A stretch of DNA of 64,000 bases, from contig NZ_BMDO01000001.1 of assembly GCF_014635825.1 (NCBI RefSeq), positions 124,001 through 188,000 of the forward strand, written 5' to 3'. The stretch's first letter is position 1. The number at the start of each line of letters is the position of its first letter. This stretch comes from Mucilaginibacter galii. Lineage in GTDB: Bacteria; Bacteroidota; Bacteroidia; Sphingobacteriales; Sphingobacteriaceae. The position numbers and the translations under genes were made by a program. The notes beneath the pieces are model-generated. The model was given only the letters and a program-made list of their open reading frames with translations. It was not told the origin of the DNA and searched no databases. Shown here one piece after another: positions 34,167 through 45,854 of the stretch.

Positions 34167-35630
34167 TTATTGAACCGGCAGGGTGCCCAACGCCCGTTGT
34201 AAATCAATTTTACTGGATAAAACCTGGAACAGTGCATTGTAGTAATTAAGTTCGGCGGTACGCAGGTCGGTTTGCGCCACAATAAGGTCGAGGTATGTTT
34301 TAATACCCTCTCTATATTGCAGGCTTACTACCTTATATACATCGCGGGCCAAATCAACGTTCTCACCCAGGAACCGGTAATTACTAAAATTGCTTTTATA
34401 ACCGGCCAAAGCTTGTACATATTCGGTGTTAATAGAATTACGTGTATTTTCAAGGTCGAGGTCTACCCTTTCTACCTGCAGGCGTGCCTTGCTTAAATTA
34501 TTTAATCGCCTACCGCCCTGAAATATAGGTAGTGCAAGACTTAAACCCACAAAAGATGTTGGGTAGGCGTTGCTGTAAAGACTTGAAAACTTATCATTAA
34601 AATATAACATATTATAAGAACCTACCGCAGACAGCGAGGGCAGGAAACCGTAACGATAATAACTCACATTAATATTCTGTAAGCTTTTTTGAGTTTGAAG
34701 TAAGCTATATTCAATGCGCTTATTTACATTAAGTACCTGATTAGTATCGGCAGCAATTTCGCGCTGTAAACGCAACGAATCATAGGTAAGCGCTAATGGC
34801 CTTTGCGGCACATATCCCATCAACTGTTTGAGGTAAGCTATGCGGCTGTTCACAGCTTCCTGCAATTGCTTGCGGCTGGCCAATGAATTATTTAAGCCAA
34901 TGGTAGCCTGTTTGGCATCTATCTTATCTGTAACACCGGCCTGATAACGAGAGTTAGCATCGCGAAGATTGCGTTGAAGGCGGCCAATGTCTTCATTAAT
35001 AATATCAAGCTGGCGCTGCGAAAGCAATACATCATAAAAAGCCTTGCTTACATTGGCTACCACATCAATTTTAGTACTCTGCGTGTTTTGCTTGTAATAC
35101 TGGCGTGAATACTTCTGCGCCTTTGAAGCCTGCCATACATCATTATTATATAATACCTGGCTTGCTTGCACACCTATTGATGATACGTTATCGGCCAGTG
35201 CTAAGTTGGCTTGCTGTGTTCCGCCGGTGGTGCCTCCTGTACCTGTTCCGGTACCACCTGTACCAGTTCCAGTTCCAGTACCACCTGTGCCTGTCCCGCC
35301 AGTTCCAGTACCTGTTCCCGTTCCACCTGTACCGGTGCCTGCGCTTGTTCCGGTACCTGCGCCAATGGTAGTACGCTGCAGGTAGCGCTGATAGCTGCCC
35401 GACGAATTAATTTGAGGAAGCCACGCGGCCAGGCTTATTCGAATATCGCGCTCGTTAATGCTTTCGTCAAGGTTGGCCTGCCGTATAGCGGGCTGGCTAC
35501 GTAATGCAAAATCAATACACTGCTGCAGTGTTAATGTAGTTGAAACTGTATCGGGCCTGCTTTGTGCAAAAACCATAGCGGGCATAACCAATAAAAACAG
35601 TATGGTAGAATAAAGTAATTTATTTTTCAT
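34167..35630 (-). CDS. TolC-family outer-membrane efflux protein with Gly-Thr tract
   Basis: Outer-membrane channel of the RND pump; 487 residues. The ATG at 35630 is chosen because it begins a clean signal peptide (MKNKLLYSTILFLLVMPAMVFAQ), while the frame upstream to 35663 starts with TTG. Helical repeats follow the usual TolC plan (LTLQQCIDFALRSQPAIRQAN, then LSQRQLDIINEDIGRLQRNL), with the second half GIKTYLDLIVAQTDLRTAELNYYNALFQVL. Unusually, residues about 90-138 are a Gly/Thr tract (GTGTGG units), placed where the first pair of barrel strands would turn outside the cell. The gene is first of the tolC-adaptor-permease operon. Confidence 0.93.
   Translation of the reverse strand: MKNKLLYSTILFLLVMPAMVFAQSRPDTVSTTLTLQQCIDFALRSQPAIRQANLDESINERDIRISLAAWLPQINSSGSYQRYLQRTTIGAGTGTSAGTGTGGTGTGTGTGGTGTGGTGTGTGTGGTGTGTGGTTGGTQQANLALADNVSSIGVQASQVLYNNDVWQASKAQKYSRQYYKQNTQSTKIDVVANVSKAFYDVLLSQRQLDIINEDIGRLQRNLRDANSRYQAGVTDKIDAKQATIGLNNSLASRKQLQEAVNSRIAYLKQLMGYVPQRPLALTYDSLRLQREIAADTNQVLNVNKRIEYSLLQTQKSLQNINVSYYRYGFLPSLSAVGSYNMLYFNDKFSSLYSNAYPTSFVGLSLALPIFQGGRRLNNLSKARLQVERVDLDLENTRNSINTEYVQALAGYKSNFSNYRFLGENVDLARDVYKVVSLQYREGIKTYLDLIVAQTDLRTAELNYYNALFQVLSSKIDLQRALGTLPVQ
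35217..35363 (-). repeat. Low-complexity Gly-Thr coding tract in the TolC gene
   Basis: About 49 codons of GTG/TGG-type units (residues about 90-138), rich in glycine and threonine with one serine and an alanine near the start. Compare the TTTPGTG tract at 9355-9561. Confidence 0.85.
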
Positions 35631-38312
<2,682 letters not shown>

Positions 38313-38316
<4 letters not shown>

Positions 38317-39296
38317 GTGAACGGGTATTAATTACCGGTGCAAGTGGTTTTGTGGGTTTTCATTTAATAGAAGCTGCCCTTAATAATAACCTTGAAGTGT
38401 TTGCCGCCGTGCGTAAAAGCAGTAAGGTAGATCACTTAAAAGATTTAAAAGTACAATACGCTTATACCAATTTCAACAGCGTGGAGGCCTTAACTGCCGA
38501 AATACTGGAGAACCAATACGACTATATAATACATGCCGCAGGCGTTACTAAAGCCAATTCAAAGGCCGAGTACGACGCCATTAATACTGATTATACTGTT
38601 AACCTGGCCAAGGCTGCGTTAGCATCGGGAAGGATAAAAAAGTTTGTTTTTATTAGCAGCCTGGCTGCTGTTGGCCCGTTTGCCAATGTAGATGGCTTAT
38701 TAACCGAAGCAAGTGTGCAGGCACCGGTTACCGCATACGGCCACAGTAAAAAGCGCGCCGAGGAAGAGTTAAAGAAGTTCACTTCGTTAAACTATGTTAT
38801 CTTAAGACCAACTGCTGTTTATGGCCCGCGCGATAAGGATATTCTGATTGTATTAAAGCAATTTGCTAATAAGTTTGAGCCCTACATCGGCAAAATTGAT
38901 CAATACCTGAGTTTTATATATGTTAAAGATTTAGCGCAGGCCTGTATTTTAGCGCTAACAAAGGGAAATCAATCGGCCTACTTACTGTCAGACGGTAAGC
39001 GGTACGACCGGTATCAATTAGCAAATATTACAAAGCGCTTACTGGGCGTTAAAACATTTAAAATACATTTGCCCTTACCTATTATTAAAATTGTGGCAGG
39101 TATTGCCGAAGGTGTGAGTAAGATCACTAAAAAACCATCGGCGCTTAATATTGAAAAGCTGAACGAACTTACTGCCGTAAATTGGATATGCAGTATTGAT
39201 AAGGCTCAACGAGAATTGGATTTTCATCCTAAATATGATTTAAATACCGGTCTTGAAGAAACTTTAACCTGGTATAAATCAAATGGATGGCTTTAA
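38313..39296 (+). CDS. NAD-dependent epimerase/reductase, candidate CerR-type
   Basis: Extended short-chain dehydrogenase of 327 residues. Rossmann motif VLITGASGFVGFHL (GxxGxxG), VIHAAGVTKANSK, the serine SSLAAVGP and the catalytic Y-x-x-x-K in AYGHSKKRAEEEL are visible. Its place after SPT and the GNAT gene, joined by a 4-nt overlap, suggests it reduces the 3-keto group of the long-chain base or ceramide, as the CerR reductase does in Caulobacter. A sugar epimerase role cannot be excluded by sequence alone. No clear terminator follows; a hairpin lies at 39328-39357. Confidence 0.8.
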
Positions 39297-39327
39297 CCTT
39301 TTTTAAAGTAGGTTATAAATAAAACAC

Positions 39328-39357
39328 AACTCACTTACAATACAAAATAAGTGAGTT
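39328..39357. repeat. Hairpin after the epimerase gene
   Basis: AACTCACTTA pairs with TAAGTGAGTT across ten bases. No T run follows on the plus strand, so its terminator role is uncertain. Confidence 0.4.
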
Positions 39358-39534
39358 AAGAAGAAATTACCTCAAGTTTATTATCTTTAAATTAATCGAT
39401 AACAAACTTATACCCTATTTACGAAAACGTTTAAGTAAATAAAATAGACATATTATTTGGAAATATAAAAAATACAATTTCCAGTAAATACAATTAATGG
39501 CTACGGTCACTTTAATAAATAAAAATCAATAAAA

Positions 39535-40857
39535 ATGGAAAACAACGTTAAACCTGCTAACGGCAAGCTTGGCATACTTATTCCGGGTTTAGGTGCGGTA
39601 GCTACCACACTTATTGCCGGAGTTGAGGCAGTGAACAAAGGTTTGTCAAAACCAATTGGCGCCCTTACTCAAATGGGCAATATCCGCTTAGGAAAAAGAA
39701 CTGAAAACCGTTACCCTAAAATTAAAGAATTTGTACCCCTGGCCGATTTAAACGACATCGTTTTTGGCGGTTGGGATGTATATTCTGATAACGTTTTTGA
39801 AGCTGCAGTAAATGCTGCAGTATTGGAAAAGGGCTTGTTAGAGTCCGTTAAGTCAGAACTGGAGTCTATTGTACCAATGAAAGCCGCGTTTGATAAAAAT
39901 TACGCTAAAAACCTGGACGGCACACACGTTAAAACCGGTACCCGTTTAGAAATGGCTAACGAACTGATGGAAGATATTAAAAACTTCCAGGAGAAGAACG
40001 GTTTGGACCGTATTGTGGTTCTTTGGTGTGGTTCTACAGAAATTTATTTTGAAGAGTCTGAAGTTCACCAAAACATTGTAGCCTTTGAAGCAGGTTTAGC
40101 GGCTGATGATAAGCTGATTGCACCCAGCATGCTTTATGCTTACGCAGCTTTAAAATTAGGGATTCCGTTTGTAAATGGTGCCCCTAACTTAACGGTAGAT
40201 ATTCCTGCCATGGTTGAGTTAGCTAAATACACCGAAACCCCAATTGCTGGTAAAGACTTTAAAACTGGTCAAACTTTGATGAAAACCATTGTTGCTCCAG
40301 GTTTAGCTGCCCGTGCATTAGGTGTAAACGGCTGGTTTTCTACCAATATTTTGGGTAATCGCGATGGCTATGTATTAGACGATCCGGATAACTTTAAAAC
40401 TAAAGAAGTATCTAAATTAAGCGTACTGGAAGAAATTTTCCAACCAGAAGCTAACCCCGATTTGTATGGCGATATGTACCACAAAGTACGTATTAACTAC
40501 TACCCTCCACACGGTGATAGCAAAGAAAGCTGGGATAACATCGACATTTTTGGCTGGTTAGGTTACAAAATGCAAATCAAGATCAACTTCCTGTGCCGTG
40601 ATTCTATCTTGGCTGCACCGGTTGCTTTAGATTTAGCATTGTTCAGCGATTTAGCAAAACGTGCCGGCATGAGCGGTATTCAAGAGTGGTTATCATTCTA
40701 CTTAAAATCGCCACAAACTGCACCGGGCCTACCTGCAGAGCATGATATTTTCAAGCAATTAACCAAATTGCAAAACACCCTGCGCCACATGATGGGCGAA
40801 GATCTGATCACCCACCTGGGCCTGGATTACTACCAGGATGTGGTTGATGCCATGTAA
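39535..40857 (+). CDS. Inositol-3-phosphate synthase (MIPS)
   Basis: NAD-dependent enzyme converting glucose 6-phosphate to myo-inositol 3-phosphate. The 440-residue length fits the bacterial form. The NAD-binding segment LGILIPGLGAVATTLIAGVEAV is at the start, followed by LGKRTENRYPKI, DRIVVLWCGSTEIYFE, FVNGAPNLTVDIPAM and GKDFKTGQTLMKTIVAPGL, with catalytic lysines in this region as in the family. It is followed by its own terminator (40876-40906) and lies inside the sphingolipid block, which points to inositol-containing membrane lipids instead of mycothiol or osmolyte use. Confidence 0.93.
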   Translation: MENNVKPANGKLGILIPGLGAVATTLIAGVEAVNKGLSKPIGALTQMGNIRLGKRTENRYPKIKEFVPLADLNDIVFGGWDVYSDNVFEAAVNAAVLEKGLLESVKSELESIVPMKAAFDKNYAKNLDGTHVKTGTRLEMANELMEDIKNFQEKNGLDRIVVLWCGSTEIYFEESEVHQNIVAFEAGLAADDKLIAPSMLYAYAALKLGIPFVNGAPNLTVDIPAMVELAKYTETPIAGKDFKTGQTLMKTIVAPGLAARALGVNGWFSTNILGNRDGYVLDDPDNFKTKEVSKLSVLEEIFQPEANPDLYGDMYHKVRINYYPPHGDSKESWDNIDIFGWLGYKMQIKINFLCRDSILAAPVALDLALFSDLAKRAGMSGIQEWLSFYLKSPQTAPGLPAEHDIFKQLTKLQNTLRHMMGEDLITHLGLDYYQDVVDAM

Positions 40858-40875
40858 TTGAATAAATAATTAGGT

Positions 40876-40906
40876 AGCCTCCCATTGAAAAATGGGAGGC
40901 TTTTTT
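40876..40906 (+). terminator. Terminator after the MIPS gene
   Basis: AGCCTCCCATT pairs with AATGGGAGGCT across GAAA, then a T run. The downstream genes therefore probably use another promoter. Confidence 0.92.
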
Positions 40907-41323
40907 ATTCAAATTAATTCAGTTAAATAGAGATTGTTACGAGAAAACTTCATTTTTCATCAAAAAGTTAGTTGAGCAATAAGTAGGCGTACATTGAAGA
41001 CAAAGTACGCTCTTAACAGAACAATTTAAAGTGAATTAAACCAATTTTGAGTCGTCATCATTTGTACCTAATCACTATCAACAAAGTTTGTGCTTTCAAA
41101 AAATTAATCAAACGATTAATTTTTACGCTTTTTAAACAAATGATGCCGGTTAAATAAGTATTTTTGCGGCAGGGCAAACCTAATAATTGGTTTACTACGT
41201 AACATATCTTAAATAATATCGTCTGTAGGATAGTTTATTGGGGTACCGGAATAATAGGCTGGTAATAAACTCATCTAATTAATGTTATCGGTTATAAGTT
41301 AGTAGTCCCTATTATTTTGATAA
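40907..41323. other. Intergenic space before the DUF5686 gene
   Basis: 417 nt with no ORF. It contains a perfect -7 element at 41159-41166 that would leave a leader of about 150 nt. Confidence 0.5.
41159..41166 (+). promoter_or_regulatory. -7 element for the DUF5686 gene
   Basis: TATTTTTG, perfect TAnnTTTG, 157 nt before the ATG at 41324. Confidence 0.5.
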
Positions 41324-43882
41324 ATGCGTTATAAAGTTTTTATAAAAACGATCAATATTTTCATCCTGATCTTATTAGGTACACTTACAGCCTTTGCTCA
41401 AAAAACTGTAGTTACCGGTACCGTTACGGATGCGCGCAATAAACAGCCACTGGCTTATGTTACCGTTGGCTTTGCAGGTACTACCATTGGCGCCAGTACC
41501 AATAACTCGGGCATATACGTGCTTACTACCGCTAACCTTGCCTATAATAAAATACAGGTATCGTTCATTGGGTACAAAACTACCACGATCATTATTACGC
41601 CCGGCAAAGAGCAGGTAGTGAACGTGAGTTTAACACCAGATAACCGCGAGCTTGAGGCGGTGACCATCAATTCGGCCAAGCGAAAAAAATACACCAATAA
41701 AGATAACCCTGCCGTTGAACTCATCAGACAGGTAATTGCTCATAAAGACAAGAATCGTCCCGAAGCCTATAATTACCTGGAGTACCAGGCATACGAGCGT
41801 ATGAACTTTTCGTTCATCAACGTTTCGGAAAATTTTAGCGACAGGAAGTTTTTCCGCAAGTATAAGTTTCTGTTGGATAACCGTGATACTACCACCGCTC
41901 CGGGCAAAAATTTGCTGCCCATTTACCTGAACGAGCGTGTGTACGATTACTATTACAGCAAAAATCCTGAACGTAAAAAAACCAAGGTTATAGGCGAAAA
42001 AGGCGTAAACTACGGCAGCGTACTAAGCAGCGAAGGGGTTGGCGTTTATTTTAAACACCTTTACCAGGATGTTGATATTTATAAGAACAGCGCTGTACTG
42101 GTGACCAATGAGTTCTTAAGCCCTATATCAGATAACGCCCCTGCTCAATACAAATTCTTCATTACCGATACTGTGATAGTTGACGGCACCAAGCTGGTAG
42201 AATTGAGCTTTACCCCCCGCAACACTAACGATATTTTATACGAGGGCAGCATCTTCATTACTCTTGACGGCAATTACGCCGTTCAAAAGGCCGATTTGAC
42301 GCTGAACCGCAAGATCAACCTCAATTGGGTGAAGGAAATGCACATCAACCTCGAATTTTTCAAGAATGCCGAGGGACGATACATATTAAGCAAAACCACC
42401 ACCACGGCCGATTTTGGCGCATCTAAATCGGGCAAGGGAGGACTTTTCGGGCAGCGGAGCATCAGCTTTAAGGATTATAAGTTTAATGTTCCACGTCCTG
42501 ATACGACGTATGAAGGTCAACAAGAAATTACCTCGGATGAAGTTAAGCACCGCAGTGCCGATTTTTGGAGTAAAAACCGCCAGGACACGTTAAGCACGGC
42601 TGAATCGAAAGTATACGACAATATTGACAGTATAGGCCGCATGAAGTCTTTTAAGCGCACGGTTGATATTGTTAACCTGATAGGCTTTGGTTATAAGCAG
42701 GTTGGCCCTGTTGATATTGGCCCGGCCAATGCATTTTACAGCTTTAACCCGGTAGAAGGTTTCAGGCTGCGCTTTGGCGGACGTACCAATATTGATTTCA
42801 GCAAGCGTGTATTGCTCGAAACCTATGTAGCTTACGGTTTTAAAGACGAGAAGACCAAGTTCTTTTTAAGCGGTATCTATTCCTTCAATAAAAACTCCGT
42901 TTATAAGTTTCCGCAAAACTATATCAGGGCAAGCTTTCAACGCGATACCCGGATACCGGGACAAGAGTTATTGTTCTTGCGCGAAGACAACTTCCTGTTA
43001 TCTTTCAAACGTGGTAACAATGACAAGTACCTGTATAACGATGATTACCGCGTAAGCTATACCCGCGAGTACGCCAGTCGTTTTTCTTATACCCTTGGCT
43101 TGCGCAAGCTTACGCAAACCCCTGCCGGTTCATTATACTTTAATAACCTCAACGGTGGCGTACGCACATCGGCCCAAGATCTTACTTCTACCGAAGCCAG
43201 CGTACAATTGCGTTATGCACCGCACGAAGAATTTTACCAAGGCAAGGTTTACCGCAAGCAGTTCACCAATAAATACCCAGTATTTACGCTTAATTACAAT
43301 CATGGCTTTAAGGATGTACTGCAAGGGCAGTACAATTACAACAGCGTATCGCTCAACATATATAAGCACGTGTATATGAAAAAATTGGGCGAGGCTGATG
43401 TTTGGCTCGAAGGTGGAAATACGTTTGGCCAGGTGCCTTATCCGCTGCTTACTATACACCGCGCAAATCAAACTTTTGCCTATGATCCTATCTCTTACAA
43501 CCTCATGAACTTTTTGGAGTTTGTGAGCGATCATTATGCCAGCGTAAACATTGATCAGCATTTCCACGGTTTACTGTTTAACCGGGTACCGCTGTTAAAG
43601 AAACTGAAATGGCGCGAGGTGGCTTCGCTTAAATCATTATGGGGTGGTGTTCGCAGCGAGAACGACCCAACCACTCATCCATCATTGTACGAGTTTCCTA
43701 AAGACGGTGCCGGAGCGCCCATCACCTACGCTTTGGGGAGCAAACCTTACGTAGAGGGTAGCGTGGGTATCGAAAACATATTCAAAGTTTTGCGGGTAGA
43801 TGCCGTTAGGCGTTTCAACTATCTCGATCACCCCAACATAGCAAACTGGGGTATACGGGTCCGCTTCCAATTCATTTTTTAA
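41324..43882 (+). CDS. DUF5686 protein with carboxypeptidase-regulatory-like domain
   Basis: Large outer-membrane-associated protein of 852 residues. A signal peptide (to about AFAQ) precedes a carboxypeptidase D-type regulatory domain (about residues 25-115: VTGTVTDARNKQPLAYVTVGFAGT, IQVSFIGYKTTTI). The rest matches the DUF5686 plan of extended repeat strands and a C-terminal barrel (EGSVGIENIFKVLRVDAVRRFNYLD, WGIRVRFQFIF at the end). Function is unknown; such proteins often pair with TonB-dependent or lipid-related loci. It sits inside the sphingolipid block and may help surface display or lipid transport. It begins the second transcript of the block. Confidence 0.85.
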   Translation: MRYKVFIKTINIFILILLGTLTAFAQKTVVTGTVTDARNKQPLAYVTVGFAGTTIGASTNNSGIYVLTTANLAYNKIQVSFIGYKTTTIIITPGKEQVVNVSLTPDNRELEAVTINSAKRKKYTNKDNPAVELIRQVIAHKDKNRPEAYNYLEYQAYERMNFSFINVSENFSDRKFFRKYKFLLDNRDTTTAPGKNLLPIYLNERVYDYYYSKNPERKKTKVIGEKGVNYGSVLSSEGVGVYFKHLYQDVDIYKNSAVLVTNEFLSPISDNAPAQYKFFITDTVIVDGTKLVELSFTPRNTNDILYEGSIFITLDGNYAVQKADLTLNRKINLNWVKEMHINLEFFKNAEGRYILSKTTTTADFGASKSGKGGLFGQRSISFKDYKFNVPRPDTTYEGQQEITSDEVKHRSADFWSKNRQDTLSTAESKVYDNIDSIGRMKSFKRTVDIVNLIGFGYKQVGPVDIGPANAFYSFNPVEGFRLRFGGRTNIDFSKRVLLETYVAYGFKDEKTKFFLSGIYSFNKNSVYKFPQNYIRASFQRDTRIPGQELLFLREDNFLLSFKRGNNDKYLYNDDYRVSYTREYASRFSYTLGLRKLTQTPAGSLYFNNLNGGVRTSAQDLTSTEASVQLRYAPHEEFYQGKVYRKQFTNKYPVFTLNYNHGFKDVLQGQYNYNSVSLNIYKHVYMKKLGEADVWLEGGNTFGQVPYPLLTIHRANQTFAYDPISYNLMNFLEFVSDHYASVNIDQHFHGLLFNRVPLLKKLKWREVASLKSLWGGVRSENDPTTHPSLYEFPKDGAGAPITYALGSKPYVEGSVGIENIFKVLRVDAVRRFNYLDHPNIANWGIRVRFQFIF

Positions 43883-43915
43883 TTATTTTAGCACAAAAAA
43901 TTCGGCAAACATAAA

Positions 43916-44632
43916 ATGGCACAGCAAACTACTACTTTGCGTACACAAATGCAATTAGGCATCTACCGTGTTATCGACCCTTTTGTAAAGGTTTTGATCA
44001 AGATAGGGCTTACTCCTAATGCCGTAACTTTAATAGGCTTTATCCTGAATATTGGCGTAGCAGCCATTTTTATTTTCGGTGCCGAGGAAGGTGCCCGCGA
44101 CGATTTTTCGGAAGTGGGCTGGGCCGGTGGCTTAATTCTTTTTGCCGGTTTGTTTGATATGCTCGACGGGCAAGTGGCACGCTTGGGTAACATGAAATCA
44201 GTTTTCGGTGCTTTGTTCGATTCTGTGCTCGACCGTTACAGCGAGCTGATCATGTTTTTAGGAATATGCTATTACCTGGTGGCGCAGCATTATTTCCTGA
44301 GCTCTATATTTGCCTTTGTGGCGCTTATTGGCTCTATGATGGTGAGTTATGTACGTGCACGTGCCGAAGGTTTGGGTGTAGAAATTAAAGGTGGTTTAAT
44401 GCAGCGCCCCGAGCGCGTGGTAACCATAGGCGTTTGTGCCCTGGCTTGCGGTATAAGCGCCCAGTACATTGGCGGCGACTATAAGCTGTTTATACCGGGT
44501 ATAAAATACCATGTGTTCGAAACCATGTCTATCTTCACCTTCCCTATTACTATACTGGCTGTGCTTACCAACTTAACAGCCTTCAGGCGACTAATGGATG
44601 CTAAAAAAGCATTAGACGGCGCCAAAAATTAA
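43916..44632 (+). CDS. CDP-alcohol phosphatidyltransferase (PI or PI-phosphate synthase candidate)
   Basis: Membrane enzyme that transfers a phosphatidyl group from CDP-diacylglycerol to an alcohol. The 238-residue protein shows the full catalytic motif: D81-x-x-D84-G85-x-x-A88-R89, G98, D102 and D106 (FDMLDGQVAR, then GALFDSVLD). With a MIPS gene two genes upstream, the acceptor is probably inositol or inositol phosphate, giving phosphatidylinositol or its phosphate. It follows the DUF5686 gene by 33 nt and starts a close-packed four-gene run (with 44646, 45234 and 45855). Confidence 0.88.
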   Translation: MAQQTTTLRTQMQLGIYRVIDPFVKVLIKIGLTPNAVTLIGFILNIGVAAIFIFGAEEGARDDFSEVGWAGGLILFAGLFDMLDGQVARLGNMKSVFGALFDSVLDRYSELIMFLGICYYLVAQHYFLSSIFAFVALIGSMMVSYVRARAEGLGVEIKGGLMQRPERVVTIGVCALACGISAQYIGGDYKLFIPGIKYHVFETMSIFTFPITILAVLTNLTAFRRLMDAKKALDGAKN

Positions 44633-44645
44633 GTTTTATTCCTGT

Positions 44646-45227
44646 ATGAGATTGAGATTATTCTATTTTTTAATTGTTACACTATTTACGCTTAATGCCG
44701 ATAAGGCAACAGCCAGATCTTTAGCTAACGACACCACCAAAAATTTATATAACTTACCCGGAAACCCCTACTCTGCCATACCAACCAGCGTTAGCCGCTT
44801 GTTTTACGTTCAACGGTCGGCCAATGCCAACACTATTGTTTATGAAATAAAACTGGGCAGCAACGGTTTGCCCGACGAAGATGAACCCGTGCACCCCTAT
44901 TGGATACGTTATACCGAAGGCGGTAAGCACGAAGACCTCAATTATATTCAGCGCAAATTTGCTTATGGTGTTAACTCAAAACCATTGGGCAACGGCAAAT
45001 ATGATATCAGGTTTGTGTCATACAAAAAATTTCCGCTTACGCTGATGAAGGGTACTGACGGAAAATATCATATCTTCGCAACAATTTCACAGAGGCAATT
45101 CATAGTTAACCGTATTTTTGTTAAAATTGAAGGAGGATCTTTTTGGGTTCCCAATGTGCGGTATGTGGAATTTAAGGGAACCGACCCTGCCAACGGGAAA
45201 GAAGTTACCGAACGTTTTAAACCCTGA
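44646..45227 (+). CDS. Secreted DUF4833-like protein
   Basis: A 193-residue protein with a signal peptide (MRLRLFYFLIVTLFTLNADKATA). The mature part RLFYVQRSANANTIVYEIKL, VHPYWIRYTEGGKHEDLNYIQR, FRVSYKK-like and WVPNVRYVEFKGTDP resembles DUF4833, a Bacteroidota family without known function. It begins 13 nt after the CDP-alcohol phosphatidyltransferase gene and 6 nt before the hydroxylase gene, so it probably acts on the same lipid. A phosphatase or accessory role is possible but not shown. Confidence 0.75.
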   Translation: MRLRLFYFLIVTLFTLNADKATARSLANDTTKNLYNLPGNPYSAIPTSVSRLFYVQRSANANTIVYEIKLGSNGLPDEDEPVHPYWIRYTEGGKHEDLNYIQRKFAYGVNSKPLGNGKYDIRFVSYKKFPLTLMKGTDGKYHIFATISQRQFIVNRIFVKIEGGSFWVPNVRYVEFKGTDPANGKEVTERFKP

Positions 45228-45233
45228 TGTGTG

Positions 45234-45854
45234 ATGAAAAAGAATTATGTTTCCAATTCGAGTGAGTCTGTAAGGATGTTTAAAAGCGACTTATTAGAAG
45301 CTTTATCAAAGGTACACTGGACCGTACCCCTTTACGTATACATTCCGGTTATAGGCTATTTATGCTACATGGCATTTGCACATAGCACCGTAACCATTCC
45401 CGGCTTTTTTGCCCTATTTATAGGCGGGCTGGCTTTCTGGACTTTTGCCGAATACGTGCTTCACCGCTTTGTATTTCACTTTGTGCCTAAGGCCGAGTGG
45501 GCTTTGCGTATACACTTCATATTCCACGGTGTACACCACGATTATCCCAGCGATGCCAAGCGTTTGGTAATGCCGCCATCGGCTAGTATACCTATGGCTT
45601 TGGGCTTATATCTGTTGTTTAACTGGTTGTTGCCGCCTACTTATATTTTTTCATTCTTCCCCGGCTTTTTAATTGGTTATTTGGTGTACGATATATCGCA
45701 TTATGCCATTCACCACTTTAACTTTAAGGGTGGTATGTGGAAACGCATTAAGCAGCACCACATGTTGCATCATTACCAAGACCCGTCTAAAGGTTACGGT
45801 GTAAGCTCTCCTATTTGGGATAAGGTGTTCCGGTCAGATTTTGTTAAAAAATAG
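45234..45854 (+). CDS. Sterol desaturase/fatty acid hydroxylase-type membrane enzyme
   Basis: Diiron membrane oxygenase of the fatty acid hydroxylase superfamily, 206 residues. The His boxes are plain: EYVLHRFVFH, HFIFHGVHHDYP, DISHYAIHHFNF and HHMLHHYQDP, in the order known from ceramide 2-hydroxylases (FA2H/Scs7). About four membrane helices. The ATG at 45234 is preferred over the GTG one codon before. It lies 6 nt after the DUF4833 gene and directly before the PAP2 gene (no gap), which points to 2-hydroxylation of the N-acyl chain of ceramide. Hydroxylation of another lipid cannot be ruled out. Confidence 0.88.
   Translation: MKKNYVSNSSESVRMFKSDLLEALSKVHWTVPLYVYIPVIGYLCYMAFAHSTVTIPGFFALFIGGLAFWTFAEYVLHRFVFHFVPKAEWALRIHFIFHGVHHDYPSDAKRLVMPPSASIPMALGLYLLFNWLLPPTYIFSFFPGFLIGYLVYDISHYAIHHFNFKGGMWKRIKQHHMLHHYQDPSKGYGVSSPIWDKVFRSDFVKK

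Noticed and set aside
35105..35504. Plus-strand Cys/Ser/Thr-rich frames opposite the TolC Gly-Thr tract
   Set aside because: Low-complexity antisense frames caused by the GT-rich codons of the TolC gene; no start, promoter or family sense.
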